From contig NZ_JAKVIR010000015.1 in assembly GCF_022601975.1 (NCBI RefSeq), forward strand, positions 62,001 to 126,000: a stretch of DNA of 64,000 nucleotides, in the 5' to 3' direction. This stretch comes from Pontibacter sp. E15-1 (lineage in GTDB: Bacteria > Bacteroidota > Bacteroidia > Cytophagales > Hymenobacteraceae). Position numbers and translations under genes: made by a program. Below, in pieces: positions 34,341-43,289 of this stretch; position 1 is the stretch's first letter, and every line of letters begins with the position of its first letter. The notes below the pieces were generated by a model. The model had not been told where the DNA came from. It saw only the letters and a list, made by a program, of their open reading frames with translations, and did not search any database.

Positions 34341-34443
34341 TAACCAATGCTGGCTTGGAGATATGCCTGGGTCAAAAACTTATCCCAGCGCGCACGTAAA
34401 AAAGCATAGCCCCCGACACAGCCACATTTATACCGGTTTGCCT

Positions 34444-34950
34444 ATGCCCAAGCTGCCCCTCCTTCTTTTGCCGCTGCTCTTCCTGGCCAACATCTGCCTG
34501 GCCCAGTCAAGCTGCGCCTGCTGTACGGCACAACACAGGCAATTCGACTTCTGGCTCGGCGACTGGTTGGTATATGATACCACCGGCGCGAAAGTCGGCG
34601 AGAACCTGATCGAGAAAGTAGAGGCCGACTGCGTGGTGAGCGAGCGCTGGCAAAGCGCCACCGGCACCACCGGCCGAAGCTACAATTACTTTGATGCCGC
34701 CGACTCGACCTGGAACCAGGTATGGATAGACAGCCAAGGGCAAAACCTGGTGCTGAAAGGCAAAGCCAGCCCCGACAAGATGGTGCTGCAAAGCGCCTTG
34801 ACAACAGGCAGGCAGGGCATCCCTTACGCAAACCGTATCACCTGGACCAGGAACAGCGACGGCACCGTGACGCAACTTTGGGAGATCCTTGACCCGCAGG
34901 GCACCCCCGTCCACGTGGCGTTCAAGGGTATTTATAAACGACGGCGGTAG
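34444..34950 (+). CDS. Secreted protein, DUF1579-like
   Basis: A 168-residue protein with a Sec signal (MPKLPLLLLPLLFLANICLA). The mature part contains FDFWLGDWLVYDTTG, EKVEADCVVSERW, YNYFDAADSTWNQVWID and LVLKGKA, a lipocalin-like strand pattern seen in DUF1579-type proteins that may bind small hydrophobic ligands. I start at 34444 because only that start gives a proper signal peptide. The VOC gene begins 22 bp later and may share its transcript. Confidence 0.7.
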   Translation: MPKLPLLLLPLLFLANICLAQSSCACCTAQHRQFDFWLGDWLVYDTTGAKVGENLIEKVEADCVVSERWQSATGTTGRSYNYFDAADSTWNQVWIDSQGQNLVLKGKASPDKMVLQSALTTGRQGIPYANRITWTRNSDGTVTQLWEILDPQGTPVHVAFKGIYKRRR

Positions 34951-34972
34951 TCCGCGCAAAAAAATCATACCT

Positions 34973-35392
34973 ATGGCAGCAAACGGATACAACCCTTTTC
35001 AGGGCGCAGCGCTCACCACGATACTGGTGGTTACGGATATAAACCGCTCCAAAGCCTTTTATGTGGATGTCCTGGGAGCAGAGCTATACCGCGCGTATGG
35101 CGGCACCTCTGTCGTGCTTCAATTCCTGGGCAACTGGCTGCTGCTGGTTAGCCCCGGAGGGCCTACCGAAGACAAGCCCGAGACAGCGTTTGTGATGCCA
35201 CAAGACGCAAACAAGGTCAGCCATTGCTTTACCATACAGGTGCAGGACTGCCAGAAATCCTACGAGACGCTGAAAGCCAAAGGAGTTGCTTTCCTGACGC
35301 CACCCAAGCAACGTGGCACGGAGACCCGGTGTTTCTTCAGGGACCCGGACGGGCATCTTTTCGAGATAAGCGAGCACGAGAAGCAAAGTTGA
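34973..35392 (+). CDS. VOC family protein (glyoxalase/bleomycin-resistance fold)
   Basis: A 139-residue protein of two beta-alpha-beta-beta-beta repeats: TTILVVTDINRSKAFYVDVLGAE at the N terminus, and CFFRDPDGHLFEISEHE at the C terminus with the usual metal-binding glutamate. Members include glyoxalases, dioxygenases and drug-binding proteins; the specific role cannot be told. I chose the ATG at 34973 because upstream residues in this frame overlap the preceding gene. Confidence 0.85.
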   Translation: MAANGYNPFQGAALTTILVVTDINRSKAFYVDVLGAELYRAYGGTSVVLQFLGNWLLLVSPGGPTEDKPETAFVMPQDANKVSHCFTIQVQDCQKSYETLKAKGVAFLTPPKQRGTETRCFFRDPDGHLFEISEHEKQS

Positions 35393-35422
35393 GGCTGATG
35401 TCTTTATGCCAAGGGGTTGCAC

Positions 35423-36130
35423 TCATGCCGCCCGGTCTATCCCCTTCTGCCGCACATCCTGATAGTAGTTGCAGAAACGTTGGAGCACGCACGCTTCACA
35501 TTTGGGGGTATAAAAAGTACAGACGCGCTGGCCGTGCCAGAAGAGGTGCTTGTGGAAATTAAAGAGCTCCACGGCCTCATGCGGCAGCATCTGGAGCAGC
35601 AGGTCGTGCGCCTTGTTGGCGGTGACCTTTGCCCCAATCAGCCCAACGCGCTGGCTTACCCGGAACACGTGTGTGTCTACGGGTAACACCGGCTTCCTGA
35701 AGTTGAAAAGCAGCAGTAGCGTGGCTGTCTTCAGGCCCACGCCTGGCAGGCGCGTGAGCCAAGCCATGGCCTCCTCCACAGGCATGTCCTGCAGAAAATC
35801 GATGCTGATCTCGCCACGGTCTTCCTTTATGAGGCGCAGCGTCTGCTGTATCTGAGGCGCTTTCTGGCCGGGGTAACGGGTCGTTTTCACGGCATCCGCC
35901 AGCTCGTCCACGTCGGCGTTCAGCACACCCTCCCAATCGCCGAAGCGCTCCAGCATGGTGTTGTAGGCCAACACTTCGTCGGCATGGGTAGTGCGGTGCG
36001 AGAGCATGGTAGAGATCAGCTCGTGCATGGGCGTGCGGCGGCTGTCGAGCGTGAGCCGCTTGTAAGCCTGGTTCAGCAACTCGTGTGTTCGCAGTGCTTT
36101 GTCTTGTGGCGGTAGTTGGTGTGCATCCAT
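35423..36130 (-). CDS. nth: Endonuclease III-like DNA glycosylase
   Basis: A 235-residue base-excision repair enzyme with AP-lyase activity expected. The helix-hairpin-helix LPGVGLKTATLLL holds the catalytic lysine; VDTHVFRV holds the catalytic aspartate; and CTFYTPKCEACVLQRFC gives the full C-x6-C-x2-C-x5-C [4Fe-4S] pattern. A difference from E. coli Nth is LSHRTTH in place of LSAQATD near residue 43, so substrate preference may differ. Orientation is convergent with the VOC gene 30 bp away. Confidence 0.85.
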   Translation of the reverse strand: MDAHQLPPQDKALRTHELLNQAYKRLTLDSRRTPMHELISTMLSHRTTHADEVLAYNTMLERFGDWEGVLNADVDELADAVKTTRYPGQKAPQIQQTLRLIKEDRGEISIDFLQDMPVEEAMAWLTRLPGVGLKTATLLLLFNFRKPVLPVDTHVFRVSQRVGLIGAKVTANKAHDLLLQMLPHEAVELFNFHKHLFWHGQRVCTFYTPKCEACVLQRFCNYYQDVRQKGIDRAA

Positions 36131-36353
36131 TTTTCAGCGCAATATGGCTTTCTGTCTACGGATGGACCCTGTCTGCTGTTGGGCCTGGTTGCACGGCCGC
36201 ATGCGTTGGCCAGCCTGCTGAAACCGCAGCGAAAAGCTGAGAGCGAACTGGTTTCATAAAAATGTAACTATATATACAACTATTTACACTTATCAGTCGG
36301 TATATGTTTAATTCTTATCGACACAGCTCTCTTGGCTCATTTCAGGAATATAT

Positions 36354-37043
36354 ATGCAAATAAAATTTTTAGGTACAGGCGGGACTTTCGACATCGATTA
36401 CCGCAATTCGGCGGCCTTGCTGGAGTTTAGGGGCATCCATCTGCTTATTGACTGTGGCTTCACTGTGTTTCAGACACTAATAGAGAAGAAGCTGATCGGA
36501 AAGGTGGATCACATTCTGCTAACGCACCTGCACAACGACCATTGCGGCAGCCTCGCCAACCTGCTCCTTTACAAAAGCATAATCGAGAAAAGCCCGCGCC
36601 CGGTCATTCTCTATACCTCAGAGCAGTTTAAGCAGCAGCTATACCAGTTTTTGCAGATACAGGTGAAGGATCCGGAAAAGTACGCTGAGTTTGTTCCCGT
36701 GGACCAGGTGGAGGGCATCATACCGATCGACACGTATGGGCAGCACTCCGAGGGGATGCAAAGCTACGCCTACATTTTCGACAATGAGAGCCGCATTGTG
36801 TACTCCGGCGACCTGGCACGGCCTGAGGTGCTGTTTGAGCGGCTGGAACGGCTCCCGGAGAAAAAGACCTGCGTCTTCCACGACATCACCTTTACCCCAG
36901 ACAATACCGGCCATACCTACTACAAAAAGCTCCTGCCCTACATGAATGGCATCGACATATTCGGCTATCACTGTGACCCAACCAAAAACCCAGAGGACAA
37001 CCCCATTCGCCTGGTGTTTCATGAGAGCAGCCTGATGGCCTGA
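36354..37043 (+). CDS. MBL-fold metallo-hydrolase
   Basis: A 229-residue metallo-beta-lactamase-fold enzyme. It has the metal motif LTHLHNDHCGSL (about 60-70), a further ligand region IVYSGDLARPE (about 155), VFHDITF and NTGHTYYKKL near the end, like ribonuclease Z or phosphodiesterase relatives. It has no signal peptide and is cytoplasmic. The exact substrate is unknown. The 223 bp upstream hold only A/T-rich spacer. Monocistronic. Confidence 0.8.
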   Translation: MQIKFLGTGGTFDIDYRNSAALLEFRGIHLLIDCGFTVFQTLIEKKLIGKVDHILLTHLHNDHCGSLANLLLYKSIIEKSPRPVILYTSEQFKQQLYQFLQIQVKDPEKYAEFVPVDQVEGIIPIDTYGQHSEGMQSYAYIFDNESRIVYSGDLARPEVLFERLERLPEKKTCVFHDITFTPDNTGHTYYKKLLPYMNGIDIFGYHCDPTKNPEDNPIRLVFHESSLMA

Positions 37044-37171
37044 CAGCTCTCCGGCACGTGTGGATAGGTAGCGCACAGACATACGCCCCAATACAACACC
37101 AGTAAAACTATATCCTCTTTTCCGGGTTAATGCTGCGAAACAATTGACTTCCATAGGAAGGCTCTCTATCC

Positions 37172-37816
37172 ATGATCGCACATTTGCCTGCAAAGACCTC
37201 TTTCCTGCGCCAGCCGTTGCACCTGTGCTACAGCGTGCTGTTTGCGGCCTTTTGGCTTTATACCGGGCTCTCCACACCTGACCTGAAAAACTGGCTTCTG
37301 GAGAACACGCTCTCGATGGTGATTTTGCTCGTGGCTTTCTACAACATCCTGCGTTTCTCCGACACCAGTTACACACTGATATTCCTGTTCCTGCTGCTGC
37401 ACGTGTATGGCAGCCAGTATCAGTACGCCGAAAACCCGTTCGGGGAATGGCTGAAAGTGCAGTGGCACCTGCAGCGCAACCACTATGACCGGATTGTGCA
37501 TCTCGGCTTTGGCTTGCTGCTGGCATACCCGATGCACGAGGTGTTTGCAAGAGGCCTTGGCCTGAGGAATTTCCTGGGCTACCTGTTGCCGGTAGAGTTC
37601 ATTTTGTCGTTGAGCGCGCTGTATGAGTTGGTGGAGTGGTTGGTGGCCGATGTGGCCTATGATGGCGCGCGGCAGGGTATGGTATACCTGGGGATGCAGG
37701 GCGATGTGTGGGATGCCCAGAAGGATATGGGGCTGGCCTTCATCGGTGCGCTGCTGGCCATGTGCCTTACGCTGATCCTGCGGAGAAAGCGGGTTCAGGC
37801 AGTACCCAAAGTATAA
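37172..37816 (+). CDS. DUF2238 (YjdF-like) membrane protein
   Basis: A 214-residue membrane protein with about six hydrophobic helices. Family motifs are HYDRIVHLGFGLLLAYPMHE and SALYELVEWLVADV followed by QGDVWDAQKDMGLAFIGA, as in YjdF of E. coli. The conserved Asp, Glu and His residues within the membrane suggest a transport or enzymatic role, not established. Monocistronic; followed by the small minus-strand lipoprotein gene. Confidence 0.8.
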   Translation: MIAHLPAKTSFLRQPLHLCYSVLFAAFWLYTGLSTPDLKNWLLENTLSMVILLVAFYNILRFSDTSYTLIFLFLLLHVYGSQYQYAENPFGEWLKVQWHLQRNHYDRIVHLGFGLLLAYPMHEVFARGLGLRNFLGYLLPVEFILSLSALYELVEWLVADVAYDGARQGMVYLGMQGDVWDAQKDMGLAFIGALLAMCLTLILRRKRVQAVPKV

Positions 37817-37875
37817 CGTGGTTGGGTTTGATTAGCCTGCCTGTAGCCAGGCCTCACCCGCTCGTGAGATTGCCC

Positions 37876-38007
37876 TCACTTTGCTTCTGCGGCTATATTA
37901 CTGTTCGAGAGCACTTCCACCGTGGCCGGATCCAGGATACGCTCGCAGGCACTGAAAACCGCGGTGATCAGCATGCTGTACAGCGCGATGTATAAAACCT
38001 TTTTCAT
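37876..38007 (-). CDS. Very small lipoprotein, 43 residues
   Basis: The minus strand encodes MKKVLYIALYSMLITAVFSA followed by the lipobox cysteine in FSAC (residue 21), then about 22 further residues ending in AAEAK and TGA. The N terminus has two lysines, a hydrophobic stretch and a lipobox-like end, which random ORFs rarely show. An in-frame ATG five codons further upstream (38022) is possible. It sits in a gap of about 320 bp between the DUF2238 gene and the ompA terminator. Function unknown. Confidence 0.5.
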   Translation of the reverse strand: MKKVLYIALYSMLITAVFSACERILDPATVEVLSNSNIAAEAK

Positions 38008-38078
38008 CTGATTGATTTGCATCTACACAACGCTCCTTATAGGGCTGCGCAGTATATGCCGGGGTAAAAAATGTGGTA

Positions 38079-38111
38079 TAAAAAACCAGCCGCTCCCGAA
38101 GGCGCGGCTGG
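38079..38111 (-). terminator. Intrinsic terminator of the first OmpA-family gene
   Basis: ccagccgc pairs with gcggctgg over a ten-base loop, followed by six T on the minus strand. Confidence 0.85.
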
Positions 38112-38137
38112 CATAAAATCGAAACAAACGTTATTGC

Positions 38138-38854
38138 TTACAAATCGCCTTTCTCAGCGGCTTTCTTCATCTTTTCGTTCGCGAAGATGGCAATCTCCAC
38201 GCGGCGGTTCTGGCGACGGCCAGCCTCGGTTGAGTTGTCAGCGATCGGCTGATCGAAAGCATACCCCTGTGTGGTCATGCGGCTGCGGTCAACGCCCATA
38301 GAGGCGGCATAGTCGGCAACGGCACGGGCACGGCGCTCAGAAAGCGGCTGGTTAATCTCACGCGAACCGGTGTTGTCGGTATGGCCTTCAATCACGATGT
38401 TGGTATCAGGATATTTCTTCAGCGTCTCAGACAGCTGGGCAATCTCGGTTTTGGCACCTGACTGCAGCTCTGAGGAGTTCACCGGGAAAAGGATGCCTGA
38501 GTCGAAGGTAATCTTGATACCCTCTCCAACACGCTCTACGTTGGCGTTTTCCAGGTCGCGGCGTAATTCCTCGGCCTGCTTGTCCATCTTGCGTCCGATC
38601 ACGGCACCAGTCGTACCACCCACAGCAGCACCTATAATGGCACCTGCTGCCGTATTACCCGCTATCTTACCGATCACTCCGCCAACCACGGCGCCGGAAC
38701 CGGCCCCGATGATACCGCCTTTCGTGGTTTTGCTCATGCCACGACCATTGTCGGAGCTAGTGCCGGATTGTTGGCTAGACGTACAAGAGGTAGACAATAA
38801 ACCCAGGATGGCGAATATTGAAAGATAAATTCTTAGTTTTTTCATGGTTTTCAT
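38138..38854 (-). CDS. OmpA-family lipoprotein with glycine zipper, paralog 1
   Basis: A 238-residue lipoprotein (signal to LLSTSC). After a Ser-rich linker it has a glycine-zipper membrane segment (GGIIGAGSGAVVGGVIGK, about 50-100) and an OmpA C-terminal peptidoglycan-binding domain with IEGHTDNTGSREINQPLSE and the RRQNRRVEIAI ending. It should link the outer membrane to peptidoglycan. I start at 38854; the M at 38845 gives an equally good signal. About 60 per cent identical by eye to the gene at 39156. Confidence 0.85.
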   Translation of the reverse strand: MKTMKKLRIYLSIFAILGLLSTSCTSSQQSGTSSDNGRGMSKTTKGGIIGAGSGAVVGGVIGKIAGNTAAGAIIGAAVGGTTGAVIGRKMDKQAEELRRDLENANVERVGEGIKITFDSGILFPVNSSELQSGAKTEIAQLSETLKKYPDTNIVIEGHTDNTGSREINQPLSERRARAVADYAASMGVDRSRMTTQGYAFDQPIADNSTEAGRRQNRRVEIAIFANEKMKKAAEKGDL

Positions 38855-39086
38855 CATAAATAAGTTTTTCGAACCCAAAAGGTCTGTGGTAAATACTCCT
38901 ATAATTCTAAAATGTTCTGTTCTCTGAAGCCATAAAGCATTGCATTGGCAGCTTTGCAGAGGTAAGGGGCAATGAGCAGGCTGATATATAACACTTTATA
39001 TAATCTATACTTTATACTTAAACGTTTGCCGCTTTCTCAGGTTTTAAGCCAGGCCTTGCCACAGGCGCAATCATTAGCCAACGGCC

Positions 39087-39126
39087 TTTAAAAAGACAGC
39101 GCCTGCCGGTTTATACCCGCAGACGC
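39087..39126 (-). terminator. Intrinsic terminator of the second OmpA-family gene
   Basis: On the minus strand gcgtctgc pairs with gcaggcgc (one G-U pair) over a loop of about 12 bases, then tgtcttttt. It follows the gene that ends at 39156. Confidence 0.7.
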
Positions 39127-39155
39127 CATCCCATTAAAACAGGAAAGTGCTTTGC

Positions 39156-39911
39156 TTACTTCAACTGGCCGCTTTCAGCGGCTTGCTTCAGCTCTTCGTT
39201 CGCCACGATGATAATCTCGACGCGTCGGTTTTGCTGGCGTCCTTCGGCAGTAGTGTTTTCTGCTATAGGCTGATCAAAGCTGTAGCCCTTGGCTTGCAGG
39301 CGACCGGGCTCCACGCCCAGGCTACGGGCATAGGTGGCAACGGCCTCAGCACGGCGCTCCGACAGCTTCTGGTTCAACTCGTAAGAGCCGGTGTTGTCTG
39401 TGTGCCCCTCGATGATGACGTTGGTGCCGCCATACTCTTTCAGCGTCTTGGCCAGTTTCTCCACATCGCGTTTGGCGTTGGCGCTCAGGTCGGCGGAGCC
39501 CACCGGGAAGAGGATGCCCGAGTCGAAGTTCACGCGGATGGCCTCACCCACGCGCTCCACCTTCGCGCCCTCCATCGATTTTTCCAGCTCCTCGGCCTGC
39601 TTGTCCATGCGGCGGCCGATCACGGCACCTGTGGCACCGCCCACGGCAGCGCCCACAATGGCTCCGGCGGCCGTGTTGCCCAGCTTGCTGCCGATCAGGC
39701 CTCCGATTACGGCACCGCCGCCTGCCCCGATCAGGCCGCCTTTGGTCGTCTTCTTCATGCCTGGCTTGTCTGCGTTCTGATCTTGCTCGGCTGTTTTGCC
39801 CTGGGTGGTCTCGGTGTTGTCTGAGCTGGCAACGGGTGCCTTGGTCTGGCACGAGGTAAACAGCATGGTGGCAGCTAAAAAGGTGCCCAGCGAAAGGTTT
39901 CTTAATTTCAT
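39156..39911 (-). CDS. OmpA-family lipoprotein with glycine zipper, paralog 2
   Basis: A 251-residue relative of the neighbouring gene with the same order: lipoprotein signal (LFTSC, Cys 21), acidic linker, glycine zipper (GGLIGAGGGAVIGGLIGSK) and an OmpA domain (IEGHTDNTGSYELNQKLSE; GRQQNRRVEIIIV). I start at 39911 (MKLRNLSLG), since the upstream in-frame part lacks signal character. Each paralog has its own terminator, so they are expressed separately. Role: cell-wall anchoring of the outer membrane. Confidence 0.87.
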   Translation of the reverse strand: MKLRNLSLGTFLAATMLFTSCQTKAPVASSDNTETTQGKTAEQDQNADKPGMKKTTKGGLIGAGGGAVIGGLIGSKLGNTAAGAIVGAAVGGATGAVIGRRMDKQAEELEKSMEGAKVERVGEAIRVNFDSGILFPVGSADLSANAKRDVEKLAKTLKEYGGTNVIIEGHTDNTGSYELNQKLSERRAEAVATYARSLGVEPGRLQAKGYSFDQPIAENTTAEGRQQNRRVEIIIVANEELKQAAESGQLK

Positions 39912-40092
39912 GGTTTTGATTTGTGTGATTGTTTGTACTGTTCCGTTTGTGTTGTTTCTGTTAGTATGCTGCATGCATGTCTGTGCATTGGCAACTCCTG
40001 TGCCAGAACGCGCGGAAGCACCCTTTAAATATTTAATCCCCGATATATTTTTACCAAAACATACCTATACCCCTGGCCATCAGCCTGCTCCA

Positions 40093-40138
40093 CAAAAAAG
40101 CGCGGCCCGCTACAGAAGTAGCAGGCCGCGCTTTTTGT
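40093..40138 (-). terminator. Intrinsic terminator of accD
   Basis: aaaaagcgcggcc and ggccgcgcttttt pair perfectly, continuing through an inner gctac/gtagc stem around agaa. T runs are present on both strands. Confidence 0.88.
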
Positions 40139-40153
40139 AGGGGGTATATAAAT

Positions 40154-41041
40154 TTAAGCCTGAGTAACTACCTGGGGCTTGGGTGCCGGCACGCTTTTGG
40201 GCGCTACCATCCGGAGCAGGTCCGACAGCTTTTGCTTCAGTTGCTTGCGGTCCACGATAAAGTCGAGGAAGCCGTGCTCCAGCACAAACTCGGCGCTCTG
40301 AAAGTCCTTGGGCAAATCCTTGCCGATGGTTTCCTTGATCACGCGCGGTCCGGCAAAACCGATCAGGGCTCCGGGCTCCGCGATGTTGAAGTCGCCCAGC
40401 ATGGCGTAAGACGCGGTTACGCCGCCGGTGGTCGGGTCTGTCAGCATCGAGATATAGGGCAGGCGCTCCTCAGAGAGCAGCGCCAGCTTGGCCGAGGTTT
40501 TGGCCATCTGCATCAGCGAGAAGCCGGCTTCCATCATCCGGGCCCCGCCCGACTTGGAAATCATCATGAACGGGGTGCGCGTTTCGCGGGCATGGTCTAT
40601 GGCACGGGCTATCTTCTCCCCTACCACCGAGCCCATCGAGCCCCCGATAAAGGCGAAATCCATACAGGCGATGGTGATGTCCCGGCCATCCAGCTTGCCG
40701 TAGGCCGTCCGGACAGCGTCTTTCAGGCCCGTCTTTTTCTCGGTTGCCTCAATGCGCTGCGGGTATGGCTTGGAATCGACGAAGTGAAGCGGATCGCCTG
40801 AGGTCAGGTTTTCGTCCAGCTCCGTGAACGCGTTATCATCAAAAAGAATGGCAAAGTACTCTTCCGACCCGATCCGGTCATGGTAATCGCACTTTACGCA
40901 GGTATGCATGCTTTTGCGATGCTCGGCCATACTGGTCACCGCTTTGCACTCCGGACACTTATACCATAACCCATCCGGGGTTTCCTTTTTCTCCTCTGTG
41001 GGGGTATGGATTCCTTTTTCGACTCTTTTAAACCAAGGCAT
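40154..41041 (-). CDS. accD: Acetyl-CoA carboxylase carboxyltransferase subunit beta
   Basis: The zinc-containing beta subunit (295 residues) of the carboxyltransferase that makes malonyl-CoA for fatty-acid synthesis. The zinc ribbon is CPEC (about 30) and CVKC (about 49). The crotonase-like core shows [28 protein letters not shown] and [19 protein letters not shown], as in AccD. The start at 41041 ([10 protein letters not shown]) matches family N termini. accA is not in the window. Confidence 0.95.
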   Translation of the reverse strand: MPWFKRVEKGIHTPTEEKKETPDGLWYKCPECKAVTSMAEHRKSMHTCVKCDYHDRIGSEEYFAILFDDNAFTELDENLTSGDPLHFVDSKPYPQRIEATEKKTGLKDAVRTAYGKLDGRDITIACMDFAFIGGSMGSVVGEKIARAIDHARETRTPFMMISKSGGARMMEAGFSLMQMAKTSAKLALLSEERLPYISMLTDPTTGGVTASYAMLGDFNIAEPGALIGFAGPRVIKETIGKDLPKDFQSAEFVLEHGFLDFIVDRKQLKQKLSDLLRMVAPKSVPAPKPQVVTQA

Positions 41042-41199
41042 CATAGACAAAAGCGTGCGTGCCGCACTTTTAAGTTTCGGGTGTATACCTTGCGGGCAGC
41101 AAAGCATAAAACTATATAACCTGCCTCTTCGGGCCTTATAAACAGGCTTTTGAAAGGCAGGCTACAAAAATATGTAATAATCTGCAGTTGTGCTACAAA

Positions 41200-42258
41200 T
41201 TACGCCACAGTAATCTCTTTTGCCAGGTATACGTCCTGCACGGCGTTCAGCAGATCCACGCCCTCCGCGAAAGGCCTCTGGAAAGCCCGCCGGCCCAGGA
41301 TCAGCCCCATACCGCCCGCGCGCTTGTTAATGACAGCCGTGCGGACGGACTGCTGTATATCCGATGCCCCCTCAGACGCCCCGCCCGAGTTGATCAGGCC
41401 CGCGCGGCCCATATAGCAGTTGGCCACCTGGTAGCGGCACAGGTCGATGGGGTGGTTGGTGCTCAGCTCGGTATACATCCGCTTGTCTGACTTGGAGAAC
41501 CTGACCGCCGTGAAGCCGCCGTTGTTCTCGGGTAGCTTCTGCTTGATGATGTCAGCCTGGATGGTGACACCCAAGTGATTGGCCTGCCCCGTGAGGTCGG
41601 CGGCCACGTGGTAGTCGGTGCCGTCTTTCTTAAAGGCGCTGTTGCGGGTATAGCACCACAGGATGGTGGCCATACCCAGCTGGTGCGCACGCTCAAACGC
41701 CTCCGACACCTCGATGAGCTGCCGCGACGACTCCTCAGAGCCGAAGTAGATGGTAGCCCCCACGGCGGCGGCCCCCAGGTTCCAGGCATCATCCACAGAG
41801 CCGAACATGATCTGGTTGTACTTGGTGGGATAGGTCAGCAACTCGTTGTGGTTGATCTTGACGATGAACGGGATTTTATGGGCGTATTTCCTGGACATCA
41901 TGGCCAGGTTGCCGAAGGTGGTGGCCACGGCGTTGCAGCCGCCCTCCAGCGCCAGCGCCAGTATACTCTCGGGGTCAAAGTACATCGGGTTTGGGGCAAA
42001 CGACGCGCCCGCCGTGTGCTCGATGCCCTGGTCGACGGGCAGGATGGAGATGTAGCCGGTGCCGGCAAGGCGGCCGTGACCAAACAGCTGCTGCAGGTTG
42101 CGCAGCACCTGGGGGCTGCGGTTCGTCTGAGCGAAGATTCTGTCTACAAAGTCGGGGCCGGGCACATGCAGCTGGGCCTTCGGGAAGGTTTTGCTCTCGT
42201 GCTGCAGCAGGCTTTCTGCATCGGCACCAAGCATCGAAACAATGTTTTCGTACGTCAT
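41200..42258 (-). CDS. fbaB: Class I fructose-bisphosphate aldolase
   Basis: A 352-residue DhnA-type (bacterial class I) aldolase that splits fructose-1,6-bisphosphate to DHAP and glyceraldehyde-3-phosphate. Visible: [16 protein letters not shown] (about 75-90), FIVKINHNE with the lysine expected near the substrate, [11 protein letters not shown], and [22 protein letters not shown] near the C terminus for phosphate binding. It acts in glycolysis or gluconeogenesis. The gene stands alone; its upstream spacer has no obvious -7 box. Family assignment is firm; the symbol is by similarity. Confidence 0.9.
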   Translation of the reverse strand: MTYENIVSMLGADAESLLQHESKTFPKAQLHVPGPDFVDRIFAQTNRSPQVLRNLQQLFGHGRLAGTGYISILPVDQGIEHTAGASFAPNPMYFDPESILALALEGGCNAVATTFGNLAMMSRKYAHKIPFIVKINHNELLTYPTKYNQIMFGSVDDAWNLGAAAVGATIYFGSEESSRQLIEVSEAFERAHQLGMATILWCYTRNSAFKKDGTDYHVAADLTGQANHLGVTIQADIIKQKLPENNGGFTAVRFSKSDKRMYTELSTNHPIDLCRYQVANCYMGRAGLINSGGASEGASDIQQSVRTAVINKRAGGMGLILGRRAFQRPFAEGVDLLNAVQDVYLAKEITVA

Positions 42259-42545
42259 GTATCTTGCGTTTTAAAACCGTGATAGTTTAGAAAGACACAC
42301 ATTTATACGGCAGTCAATCTGTAAGAAGGCACGTTGCCAGCCGGTAATCTCCCGGAAACTTAGACAGCGGCGGCAAACGCCGCGTGAAAACACCCCGCAC
42401 GCTTCAGGAAATTTGTGTGGGACATCCCTCATTTCCCGACCACCTTCCGCAGCCGGCATGGGGTATAATCAGTCCGCACTGGTATACCACAAGCACTAAA
42501 CACACGTTATACAAAACAGTACAACCACTTATATATAAGCTGATT

Positions 42546-43208
42546 ATGAAAGTAAACCTGAAATTCGCCAGCCGTGCTTTGGTGTTTCTGCTCGCAGTCT
42601 CGCTGGCTGGGGCGGGGTTGTATGGCTGCGTGCCGACTACCAGGATAACGGCTACCTGGAAAAACCCGGAGGCGGGAACGCAGAACTTTGACAAGATTGT
42701 GGTGGCCGCCCTGACAGACAACGTCCGCGCCCGGCAAACCGTGGAGACCGACATGCAAATGCAGTTGCAGCAGCGCGGCATCACCGCCTCCAGAAGCATC
42801 GACCTGTTCCCGCCGACGGTGCGCGAGGGAGGGCCGGATATGAACCAACTGCTCCAGAAAATAAAGAACCAAAACTACGACGCCATCCTGACGGTGGCCC
42901 TGATTGACGAGGACACGGAAACGCGCTACGTGCCGGGCACATACGGCTATACCCCGGTAACGCGGTTTGGCTGGTATGGCAGGTTCCGGGGCTACTATAC
43001 CTACTGGTACCCCACCCTCTACGACCCCGGCTACTACACCGAGGAGAAGATTTACTTTTTGGAGACGAACCTGTACGATGCCAGCTCGGAGGACTTGCTC
43101 TGGTCGGCCCAGTCCAGGTCTTACAGCCCGGCCAGCCTCCGGAAAGCCTCCGAAACGCTTGCACAGCTGACGGCAAGCAGAATGGCCCAGGAACACCTGA
43201 TCAGGTAA
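42546..43208 (+). CDS. DUF4136 domain-containing lipoprotein
   Basis: A 220-residue protein with a signal ending AGLYGC (Cys 28), then TTRITATWKNPEAGTQNFDKI, NYDAILTVALIDEDTET and a Tyr/Gly-rich stretch (YVPGTYGYTPVTRFGWYG). This order fits DUF4136 lipoproteins of the outer membrane; function unknown. I start at 42546 because the in-frame ORF upstream has no signal. Monocistronic, with a strong terminator shared with the convergent peptidase gene. Confidence 0.78.
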   Translation: MKVNLKFASRALVFLLAVSLAGAGLYGCVPTTRITATWKNPEAGTQNFDKIVVAALTDNVRARQTVETDMQMQLQQRGITASRSIDLFPPTVREGGPDMNQLLQKIKNQNYDAILTVALIDEDTETRYVPGTYGYTPVTRFGWYGRFRGYYTYWYPTLYDPGYYTEEKIYFLETNLYDASSEDLLWSAQSRSYSPASLRKASETLAQLTASRMAQEHLIR

Positions 43209-43227
43209 ACCTGCGCGCGCCCAACAT

Positions 43228-43272
43228 AAAAAAAGGGGGGAGCCGCTAGCTGCGGCTCCCCCCCTTTTTTCC
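43228..43272. terminator. Bidirectional terminator
   Basis: aaaaaggggggagccgc pairs with gcggctccccccctttt around the loop tagct. It lies between the DUF4136 gene and the convergent M28 peptidase gene and has T runs on both strands. Confidence 0.88.
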
Positions 43273-43289
43273 TCCGTGGCAGCAGTACG

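Noticed and set aside
38138-39911. Possible gene conversion or recent duplication of the OmpA pair
   Set aside because: The two differ throughout at both protein and DNA level by eye, so the duplication is old.
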